This document shows, piece by piece, positions 37,301-49,300 of a stretch of 64,000 nucleotides of DNA. The notes beneath the pieces are model-generated. The model saw only the letters and a list, made by a program, of their open reading frames with translations. It did no database searches and was not told the DNA's origin. Origin of the DNA: Acanthaster planci (lineage: Eukaryota > Echinodermata > Asteroidea > Valvatida > Acanthasteridae); the NCBI RefSeq assembly GCF_001949145.1, contig NW_019091368.1, positions 2,210,840 to 2,274,839 on the forward strand, read 5' to 3'. The position numbers and the translations under genes are program-made. Numbering within the stretch: the stretch's first letter is position 1; every line of letters starts with the position of its first letter.

Positions 37301-40300
37301 TTGACTTAGCCTCTCGCGTTTTGACAAATTTGACCACAAACGAGAAGTGGCACAATTCCCTAAATGGACTCTTTCATAAAAGTGGTCACTGCACAGTCAA
37401 TCATGAAAGTATTGACATGATCAAGATGATGTTTTAAAGAGGAGATTATACCTAACAGGTGATATCTTCCTTTGATTCACATGAACCCTACTTCTGTTAC
37501 AATCACCAATAATATCTTGATTTCTTTTATTTTTTTATCAGAGCTTACCCTGATCTTAAAAATAACCAAGTCTTTGAACGAGTGCCAACTGATCTAGGGT
37601 ATAGTAAGTTCACCGTGGTTCATTTTGAAAGGATACTTTGAACTTTCAAATGATACTTACTCTGACGCTTGAGGAAAACGCTTGGTAATTGTTCAGAAGT
37701 GGTCTGCAAACTTTTTATCAAAATTTCTTGATTGTGTGAAACTTCAGTTAGCCGTTTTTCAGTTTACCGTTCGTTAGGCCAAAATCGTTTCCTCAATGAG
37801 GCTAACTTTTCATTTTTTTTTTCTCAGTGGAAAGGTTGTACCAAATTTGTATACAGTATGTATTTAATATCTTTTTAAAAGGTCTGTACCTAAACTGTGT
37901 TACCAGATTGGAAAAGCCTTTAACTTGTTACTTGTTGCTAAAACCAACAAACAGGACATCGAAAATCCGTGCCTTCTTTTGTTCTTTTTCTTTATCTATT
38001 CCGGCATTTTCTTCTCTGAAAAACAGGTTGAAGGACGTCGGGAAACCCAAGGCAAATGTTGCGGCTGATTTTGTCAACCAAAGAATCCCAGGCTGTAATG
38101 TCACACCGTATCCTTGGCAGACATTAACACAGAAAGATGGACTGAGGTGGGAGCGGAACTTGCTACCCCCAGAATGCCGCATCATTGCTCTAGCAACAAA
38201 TGGCAGCAGCCTAGTCATTAGCATCTTGGAATGCATGTAGATCTCAGCAGTTAGAAGTAACGAAAAGTATATCAAAGCAACTGTTGTACGCTTAGAAACC
38301 TTAACATTTGCCGTCAGACACTTTAAAAAGATTCAAGATTACGACGAAACCTTTTACAGGCGTGAGTATCATGTTACGTTTTGAATAACATTAGTACAGT
38401 TTACAAGCTCGGGGATACACATTGCTTGTCCAATTCGAAGCAGGTTCAGAGTCCAAGTGGCTCACGAGCTGTGTTTGTGTTTTAGTTGACGGTGGAGGAC
38501 AGACATACAAAAGGAAGAGAAGATGTTTCTGACCCCGGTGGACAGTAGGAAAAAAAACTCGGACTCTTTGATGTAGTAACACACAGCTGTGTGTGGCCTA
38601 ATTTGTGTTTCCAGAACTAATGCCCAGTCATCAAACCACACTGGCCATACTCCGTTCTGGACATTACACTATACATGGCTGGCGAGTGTGGCCAAGTGTG
38701 TCCAGGTTTCACACAGCTGCCACGCAGACGCTTAGTGAGTTCACCAGAAATCTGCAGGGTACCAATTGGTAGCAGAACATAATCTTGTGACATTTTGGCT
38801 GATGACCTTTTTTTGCTATCAATCTTTTTCTGTGCTTGGCACATGGCTCTGCTTAGGCAGCTGCGTGAAATACGCCACGGCAGTGTCGACTGTACCATGC
38901 TAACTTCAAAAAAGTAAAAGGTTTTGGGTAAATTATCTCCACTGTCATGAACAGTAATTCCAGTTCAAACTCGCGCCTTTGTGGTTTGTAATGAAGCCAT
39001 GCGCTCATGTTAACTTTATTGTCTTTGATAGAGTTTCATATCGTTATCAATGGATTGGATTCCATCGTGGCCAGACGCTGGATGAACAGCATGATGGTGA
39101 GCCACTTTGCAAATCATGCAGTCACTTTCTTGTTAAATGTGCTAGCAGCACATGCTGTGTTGTAGTCGAGACCACTCTAAGACCTTCACAAGACCAAACA
39201 AGACCAACACAAAACCTCCCGTCTGAACTCAAACCACAAGCCATTCAAATGAACTGCAACAAAAGCATTCCTTTGTCAGTATTCACCCTATTACTTATGA
39301 CTAGTCTTGTGCATGGTCTTGTGTCTGGTTTCCCGACTACAACACTGGGCAAGTGGCATAGGCTTTTGTGTACTGTGGAATGCTTCCTCAATTCGTATCA
39401 ACTGTGTATGATTTGATCACCCATTTTTGTGCTGGATCCCTGAAAATGACAGGTATGCCATAATCAATTCTACAGGAGTTTGGAGCCTCTGTGTATGACT
39501 ATTGTGTAGGTGGTGGGTATTAATTCTTGACAACTATCAAAACTCAGCTTTGCCATTTCATCAATATTTCCCTCTCCGCACTTGTGGATCTCAAATCAGC
39601 AGCTTTTGTTCCACACAAGGTGCCGTCTCTATTGAAAATAGCATTTACGATAAATGCTTAAGACTTGTGTTTTTATTGAAATGCATTGAGGCCGTCACAT
39701 GTCTCACTTTTTTTTGGTTCATTCTGTTTTCGTGAACACTCTCAGCTTAGCCTGTTGAATTACGAAGATGGAGTCGTGGACCCCTCGTCCATTGTTCCCA
39801 TGATCGACGGAGGCACGGAAGCCTTCAAAGGCAATGCGCGGGTCATCCTACCAGGAATGACAGCTTGCATTGAGTGCACGCTAGAGCTTTACCCGCCCCA
39901 GGTATGGCCTTTGTGCTTAAGGCTTGAAAGGAACTTTTTTCATTTGTGCAAGTTTTTGCCCCCCAGAAAAATTCAAAAATACAAAATTCACCAAGACAAA
40001 CAATTTCAAAGTCTGAAGAGGGGTGCTTACTCTCTAACTTGGTAAACTTTGAGCTCTGTGAATAAACTTTTTTTTTTAAATGTTCAATTTTGTTATCTCG
40101 TAACTCAAGTGACAAGTTGTCTTGCCATGGTTTGCATTACACTGAACTGACCACAAATTACATCACAGCCATACATATGCATTAAATGCTTCTGTGGCCA
40201 ATGGCATGTTAGCAATTTGCCCAAATCCATGCACACCTCAGAATGTATGCAAAATTCACCACCTTGATCTGCAATCGCTGTATTTTGAAACGCGAGAGGA

Positions 40301-43300
40301 AAAGAAGCAAGGATCTTTCTTCAGACAACACACCATGTGTCGTGTTTTCCTATAAAATAACAGAGGACAAAGCTTTGAGGTGTCCAATTTTCATGAATTC
40401 ACGTCACAGGTCACTGTTCCAAAAACCCACCAGACCGTTGGACCAAGACCAGTGATTTTTACACCAGTCTTGCAGCACTGAAACCAGTAAAAGCCGGGCA
40501 GTTTAGTGGCTGACATATTTATCTCCGAACTCTACCAAATTCTTTGTGAAAAAGAATGTTGTGCGAGCTTCATTTTCTGGGAGGGAAAGGTTCATGTACG
40601 TTTTGCACAAGCAGGTGTACTACATTGACTTTCAAGACAGTGCGGTCCATTTTTATTATTACGTTGTACTGTGTCGGTCTTGTGACGGGCTCCGGTCCGC
40701 CACTGACCCTGAGGTTCAATTTGTTTTTCATCATGAAATGCAACCCCTGCAGGTTCTTACTTTTGACACTACAAATTTCCGTTAGCATTCCCACTAACGG
40801 GCAATTTTTTTTCCACCCTGTCAAATCCCTCAACGTCAGTGATCCATTCTCTCACTTCACCAATTTGTAGTTCGTTTCACACTTACTCATTCATTACCCT
40901 TGATTTGTTTTTGTTTTGGTTAAAATGAATTGAATTTAGCTTAATGTAGTTACTTGTTTTCATGGGGGCGTGGCCAAGTACATGCTTAAGGTGTCAGCCG
41001 TCGCATCCACCCTTTTGTCGTTCATTATCTAAAGAGTGGTGCTTGTCAATCAATCAATCAATTAAACAAACCTTGATCAGCTAATTCTAGCGTAACCTCT
41101 TGAGGTGGTCGCTGTTAAGGTTCCGTGTGTGCGTAATTTGTCATTCTTTCAGATTAATTTTCCGATGTGCACCATCGCCCACACGCCCAGGCTGCCTGAG
41201 CACTGCATAGAATATGTCAAGATCTTGCTGTGGCCTCAAGAAGAACCCTTTGGAAGTAAGCCACGTTGTTATTTCACACTTTTTTTTCACCCTGTACGAA
41301 ATATAGACTGAAAGGTTCAGGCTCGTTTTTGTCAGATTGAACTACATTCTTACAAAATTGGAAACTTTGGTTTTTTTTTAACTGTTGCCAAAAAAAAATG
41401 CTCAAATCATTTGGACTCTAAGTTTAGCTCCAATTCCCTTGACAGTTATGACTACCGTGATGTGTGACATCATGTTTTTGAAAAGTCCCTAAGGACACAC
41501 AGCACTTGAGACAGAGCTCAAGTTTTTTGCATCATTGTTGGGAGTCAGGGGGGTCAAACAACACATTCCACACAACAGTGCTCCTCAAATTTGTTCGGCG
41601 CAGAGCTGGATCGCGATCAGTGATCTGGGGTTTGGTTCACTGACGCCAGAACCGGCCCAATGCAACCCAGCCTCGGAACCAATGACTGAGATCCAGACGT
41701 GTGTGAAACAAAGTTGCCACTTCACTCGGCAAGAAAATGGTCATCATTAAAGTTTTGTATCACTATGAGTTAGCTTGCAAGACATGCAACTGGGGATCTC
41801 AGAACACCATAACTGTTTTATTTTATGTTTTTTACATCATTTATTCAATGTGCAGTTTATGTTATAAGTTACAGGCAATGTAATGTAGTTATGTTTCCTA
41901 CGCTGTTCAAAGTCAATGAAATTTCGTTATTGTAGCAAGATTAATCAAAGATTTTACGAACCATCAGCCAGTGTGTTCTCGGTTGATATTTTCTTTAGAG
42001 GATGTAGCTATAGACGGAGATGACCCAACCCACATCCAGTGGATATTTGAGAAGGCACAGGAACGAGCTGACCAGTTCAACATCATGGGGGTGACATATA
42101 GGTTGACACAAGGTAGGTAAATAGGCGTCACACAGTGACACAAGGGTAGTGACAGCAGTTTTCCATGTAAGAGTAACACACAGGGTGATATAGTATGAGT
42201 CAAAGAAAGCGAAATATACCTGTAGGATGGTGCTTTGTTGGTCAGTTGGTCTATACGTGTAGGATGGTGCTTTGTTGGTCAGTTGGTCTTAATTGAATAA
42301 CTAAAGTTAAACCTGGTTTGGGACAACAAAGTTTATGACAAACTGGGTCATTGGGTTTGACATACTAAATCACAAATTGTAAACATGTGAAAGATTCATA
42401 CAGGGTGATATAATCTAGGGTGGTTGTTATGAGTCACTGAGAGACACATGGGTCGTCGAACACTCTGATATTGCACTGCGCCAAATGTGCATTATTTGAT
42501 TATTTCACCACTGAAATTGGCCAGCCATACAAAAGCTTTTGACATCGTTGTTATTCATTCAGCCATGACCGCAGACAGGCAATGTGAATGATTAATGAAA
42601 AGGTGAGAGCAAGCCCTCAAGGTACAACCACGCAAGCGTCGGTCAGATTCATTGCAGCTCTAAAACCCCTGCGAAGGGGACCAACTTTTGACGTGAACCG
42701 TGACTGACACGTGATCACTCTGCTCTGCGCTGAGCCATCAGCTCGGCGGTCAAGTAGCCTTTTTCTCCCCTAAACGGTCAGTCCTTGCACTGTGCAGGTG
42801 TTGTCAAGCACATCATACCAGCTGTCGCATCCACTAATGCCACGATAGCAGCGCAGTGTGTGACAGAAGCCTTCAAGATAGCGTCCAGGTACCTGTGAAT
42901 TTCTATTTATTTCCATCTCTAACCGTAATGTATGTCACAAAGATCCTCATTTGATGTCGAGTGATTTAAATTAAACAGTGGTCACTTCCACCTGAGTACC
43001 GTGCCTAGATCGTGTCTAAATTTAATTTTGCGTCGTAAAATTGCTTGTATAACAAAAATCACATCTCTCAGAAAACTAGCTCTAGTATTCGACTTGCCTT
43101 TTTCGAGGGATTTTTTTTTTTTGAAGTAATTTGACAAATACAAACCTTAGTTGCATTCTGGCCCATTGCTAAGGGGGCGCAAGGGGGCTGGGGCGCCCGG
43201 CGAAAAGCTGCCTACCTCCCCATCGGTAAAAAAACACAAGCGTACAAAAATATCTGAAGACATCCACTAAATGAGCCACTAACGTCAGATTCTGAATATG

Positions 43301-46300
43301 TGAATAATCTGCATGCTGTATACTTTGTTCTTGTGATGTGGGGCCCCCCCTTATAGTCTGAAGCTGGTGACGGGGCTGGTCGCATTTTTAAAAAAAGGAA
43401 GAACTTTGGTTGGTGTGTCCAGAATGTTCGGGTACTTAAATGCAAATTTACAAGGGTGAATGAGTCATACAAGGCTTTGTTATCGTAGTGTTTGGATGGC
43501 CCTACATAGCCCAGCCACAGCGGCGAGATTTTTTTTGGGGGGGGAAGTTGAAATGCCCATTTCCATTGTATTTATTTGACAAAATATTAATGAAAGGAAG
43601 ACATAGAAGTAGAAACAAATACTATGTGTAGTGCCTAATTAACAGTGTGACTCACAGTGAGTCACGCTCCCACTTGGCTGTGTAATGTAATAGCTCACTC
43701 TTCAGAGGGTGAAATGCAAATTATATGATGATTTGAGATCGATCCCGTCTCCTGTGTCCATCTTGGCCATGCAGTGGCAGATTTCATAAAACCTATTGGA
43801 TGAACTCAGTCTGTGCAGAAGCAAACTTCTTACCCAGTTGGACCGAGTATTTAATAATTATGGTCATGAAGATTATACACTATTGTCCATGTTGGAATTC
43901 TTGGTCTTTGCCTTTTAAAAGTCAATACAAGTTTACACAAAATGCAATTTTGTGGCACTCTGCTACTAACGTTTTGCATCAGAACATTATGTCTACATTT
44001 CATGAAATGATGTCAGTATATGCCAAGACATAACGTAATAGTCTAAGATTGGCTCAAACAAAAGCACAGCATTGATATCAATAAAGTTGACACTGCACAG
44101 CGTATTACTTTGTGCTGACATTGCACCTATCAACCAAATACAAGATTAACATTATATTATGTGAACCATTAGATTCTCTCTGTCATCAAAAAAAGCTCGG
44201 GTAAACTTTGCAAACATTTGCAGGGAGCTCTTTGCAGGGAAAATAGACGTCACATCGTTCAAGTCTTGCAGAAAAAGAATTTCAGTAAAACCAATCTCAG
44301 TGACCGTGCTTTGGTGGGCAATTTTTTTGTCAAAAGAAATTACTGGTGCATTCGCACTAGTGTGGTCCACAGACGAATGAGTTCACAGTCAGTAAGGTTG
44401 GTGTGTAGCATTCATGGAGCATGCCGTAGTGTATAATTTAAGGTCTCGCACAGTTGCATTTCACTTGTGTATTGCTAGGTGAGGCTGCATGATGCATGTT
44501 GTTGACAACAGTAAGCCGGTAGCAACCTCGATCCACCATCAAAGTCGACATCACATGCAAAGCTTCTATAAGCCACAGTGCGTACTGTCGTAGAGTGCTT
44601 ACCACAGACGAGAATCCTTAGCCCCTTCCTGAAGGAGCAGTATTTGATTGTGTAAATGACTGGATCGATGCAGGAATTGATCGATCCACCAACAAAGTGG
44701 ACATCACATGCAAAGTTTCTATGAGCCATCAGTGCGTACTGTTGTAGAGTGCTTTCCACAGACGAGAATCCGTAGCCCCTTCCTGAAGGAGCAGTATTTG
44801 ATTGTGTAAATGACTGGATTGATGCAGGAATTGGTGGCAGCAAGAACAGTGGCGATGCTGTAGGGAAGGCCTTTGAAGTGGCCGGCCAACATGACAGTGT
44901 TGGGCAACCAGCAGATGAAGTACGCCAAGCAGACCAGCACCAGCGTTTTGATGACATTTCGACGGGCGCGGAGGAGCGAGTCTCCCTGGGTTTCTGGGAG
45001 AGGCTCGGTTGAAGATGGGGGTTGTGATGCGGCCCCGTTGTTCTGGATTTGGGTCATGACCATGCTGATAGCTCCAACCGGCTGGGTTTGCCTGGCTCCC
45101 CGCTTGAGTATGATGGCGATGTGGATGTAGGCGAAGAGCATGGTCCAGGCTGGAATGACAAAGGTGACCACGTTGGTAGCCTGGACGATCTTATTCAGAG
45201 GGTGCCCCGAGGGCGGGGGCATGGCTACTTTACACTTGCAGTCAGGCCCGGAGTAATCAATCAGTGCAAAGATGCACAGTGCCACGCTGGTGCCAATGAG
45301 CCATGTCATGGCTATGCCGAGAGCAGGTACCCAGCGCAACGTCAGCAGCACCTGGTACTTAAAAGGGTAGACGATAGCCAAGTACCGCTCCAAGGTCACA
45401 AGCACCAGGCTCATGGCAGACGTGAAGAGGAACATCCACAAGGTGGCCTCTGACTTCCACAGGTAGCAGTACAGCCAGCCACGGATCCCCGGAGGAAGGC
45501 GCTCCAGTGCAGGGATGTTGAAAAAGAGGAGAAATATCAATGAGCCCACCAAATCGGCGACAGCTTGATTGCACAGAAAGGCATTAGTCACGGTGTGCAT
45601 GTGTGGAATGCGCCATATGACGATGCACACCACGCAATTCCCCACCATTCCAAGCACGCCAATGATCACACTGATGATGCCCAAAACATTAACCATTTTT
45701 ACAATGTGAAGTATCCGGCAACTGAAGCCACACTTCGATGTTGCAGTCAAAGCAGAAACGACCTCCCGATGAGTAAAAATAATAATTCCTACTCCCTTCA
45801 ATCCATCGGCGATATCTTATCTTCCATTATCCACCACCGACTGGAGTAACTCATCCACCTGTCATAAGATTATATAACTTAAGGATAGTTTTGTCAAGAT
45901 GCTCAAGTGTTCCTTCTACACTCCCAGTTTTCCAGTGCCAGTTGAGTAAATTTCATAGGCATATATAAATTTGGATATGCCTTTATAGGCATATCCAAAG
46001 TCCACGCACTGCCTCTGCGTTCTCTTCACTAATGACTTCTTTCACCCGGACATATTGCGGTAGCATGTACACTTTGTCTTTCCATTTGTATCGCGCGGTA
46101 GCGGTGAAGTCATCAAGTAATGAGACTGGCCCGGGAACAAGAAGGGTCATTTCCAGTATACTTCTCAGTATGCAGCATGTCACAGTAGTCAGACAAAAGT
46201 GACATTTGATTACATGGCTCAGAAAACATCACAAATTGTACATGAGCACACAAGTGGTGCTTTTAAGGTTCAGACTCTAGCCACCAGATTTCGTCATGCA

Positions 46301-49300
46301 CATACGCCATGGCAACGTTCGATGTTGCCCGCTTTTACATTAATCATAATACTGTCCAATCAACCTCTGAGGTTCTATTAAACTTCATTAACTCTTTATC
46401 TATTAACACTGGAAAGCCCAGTCGATGATTGTTCGTAGGCCAAGCCCAAGGTAGACCTCTGTTAATGATAAACCACTGGACTGACAAGTGATGTTGGCAT
46501 TTGCAATACTGGTGGATTGTGGTTGGGCAGCATGCTGTAGCACTAGCGGACCACTTCTCCAACCATCACAATTTGCCTTTGTCAACGTTTCCGTATCGTA
46601 TCAAGTTTCTTTAGTTCAAGTCCAGATATAGACTCCAATAAAACTGCACGCATATGTTGGGAGCAGAGCGCCAATTGAATATTGCACTCACAACCTGTGA
46701 ATCTCTCTCTATTTTGTAAATTACGTCTTAAAAAACAAACAAAATGTCAGTGTTACAGCTGTAGATTTAGTCTTATGGCCAGCCACAAAGCATTGAAGCT
46801 GACACTAATGATGGCACAAATGGCACTAGTGACAGAAAACACTTGAGCAAGTAATGGTCCCAGACTTTGAATATTTGTTATAAATCTGGTTCAAGCAAAA
46901 GAATTGAGACACTTTAGTAAACTATAAAAAAAAATTCTCCTGGAGATGGGTACAAATAGAGCTTACTTTGAATTTTCTGTTCCTTTGTGTGTTGTTTTAG
47001 AAATTACAATGTGAAACTTTTCTCAGATTGTTTGCCAAATGGGATGTTTTATGTTCTTCTAAAGAGGAGACACTGTGGGACATCATTAAAATTATCATTA
47101 AAATGCTGCATCAGTTTATATCCTTGCACTATTGCTGTATATGTACCGTATCACGTTCTTAATGAAATGCTGTACTTGTGTTACTTTCCTATGACATATC
47201 AGAAATCAATAAAAAGCATTCTAAGTAAATTATTAATAGCTGAAATAACACCAGGGATCTAATCTTTTATCGTATTTTGAATTACACAATTCCCATTTCT
47301 ATCAAACACATGGTGGAGCTTTGATGACCCAGAATTCTTTGTTTCATGATTGATGTAGTTTTCAGCCCTATTCCTTTCAGGTCTGCACTTATCTCTTTGT
47401 AAGCTAACTCATACTGTTCAATTAGAGTGGCATGGGAATATAACACCCACATTTTCCGGCTGGCGTGTCAGAGTCAATAGAAACCTAATAGTTTTACTAG
47501 CAACTCAAATCAATCATAATAGATGGACATATTTTACTTCTGCGTGCCATGTTCCTGACTTAACAACCAAATTTTTCCAGGCACTATAATTTTCCACCTG
47601 ACTTCAGTGGCAAGATTTACATAGGCAATAGGACCAGGTTTTGTTTTGTTTTGTGTGGGTTTATGTTTTTTAATCAGTGAACGGGTTTTGAAGCACATCA
47701 ATAAAGAAGCACGGCAGTATTCAGCAAGGAAATTTGTAGAAGGAAAAAGTTGTCAGAGAGAACAAACGTGCACCACGTCTTATTTGTGAGTGTGGGTACA
47801 TTTAGCAGATCAACCAAAACTGGAGTAAAAGCAATGCTTACTACAATTAAGTCTAGTCTTCTCTACCTTTTTAGCTCTTCTATGGATATAACTGATTGCA
47901 CTTTCATTTCTGCTTCTCAGTCAGTTTGTCTCCGCTGCCTTAAGGGTTTCCGCACAACAATCAATTTTGATGTGTACTAATCTAGCCTAACATTTCTAAT
48001 CTGATTACAGTTGCTGCGGACCCCTTAATAACTACATGGTGTTCAACGACACGGACGGCTTGTATACATACACCTTTGAAGCAGAGAAAAAGGTCGGAAA
48101 ATGCCGCCTTGTAGTCTAGGGAGAAGAGGAAATAAGGTTTACAAAGTCTTTGTGCTGCTTCGTTAACTCTCAACACATATGTGCGTGACACATTTGTGAT
48201 ACCCTTTTTATCGAATTTGGTCAGTCTCTCGCCTTCACAAGCAGAAAGTGCTGTCACGATAATCTGACCCCTTTAGCATGGCGTTAAGACAATGTCTTAC
48301 ATGCTGTCCTGGATAATCCTGGGTGTGGGGTCTGACAGGTGTGTGCAGATGGCACCATTTTATAGTGGACATTATATTGAGATTAGTGACCAAAAGGATC
48401 GTAGGGTATAATTTATTTTACCACAGATTAGTCAGTTTTGGATTTAAAAATATCCCTTTGAACTGTTTTCATTGATTTAAATAAAACCAACCACTTTCCA
48501 CTTTAATTATAAAAAACCTGTTCCAACATGTAAAAAGAGTCCCTTTTTGTTTCTTACAGATGTCTTCCTGAAAAGCTTAATCCGTTATACCATGTTTGTG
48601 TGGTTTTATTTTTGTTTGACTATTGCCAAGGGATATTTCCATATTTAGGGTCGTTCAGTGGAAATACATGAAAGATGGTATGACATGAAAGGCACTGATG
48701 GGTTTGAAGCTTGTATACTCTAATTCAATAACCAAATTTGAATGCTCATGGACAGGTAGGACTGGCACGTTACATGTCTGTTTGACCAATGGGATGCTGC
48801 ATTTGCTGCTAAATTAACGCACATGTCAAGCTGAAGAGCGCAGGTGTGAATGTGGTACCACCACAGTTTAATACAGCTTCTCCCTGGATTAGTCCATTGG
48901 TGTTCTAGCAGCTGTTTCGTTCCTTTCCAAACTGGAGCCACTTTTCCCCAAAACAATGCAAGTACAATGTACAGGCAAACGCCCCATACAACTTGTAATG
49001 CATGCAGTAATTGAGTCTTGGTACCGCTCTCGTTCCTGCCACAGGAAGACTGCGTGGCATGCAGTCAGGTACCTCAGGTTCTAACACTGCCGGAGGATGC
49101 CACCCTGCAGAACTTGATCGATCACCTCACCGAGAGTGCTAGTTTGTAAGTGTTTGACAAGTACATGTATAAGTGTGGACGCTTGCATTCCATCAAGGAG
49201 AATAGGCAGCAGACGATGTTAGACTTTTAGAAGAGGGCCAAATACATGGTTGAAGTGACACAAGCAAAGACAGATTTTCAGACTTTTTAAAGGAGTTTCA

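Noticed and set aside
36978-37437. Open frames of 125 (minus) and 111 (plus) codons inside the UBA3 intron foldback
   Set aside because: They overlap each other on opposite strands within an inverted-repeat element and show no transposase residues.
44475-44957. Separate 160-codon reading frame overlapping the GPCR
   Set aside because: It is an out-of-frame read through TM6-TM7 that happens to enter the duplicated 3' fragment in frame; not an independent gene.
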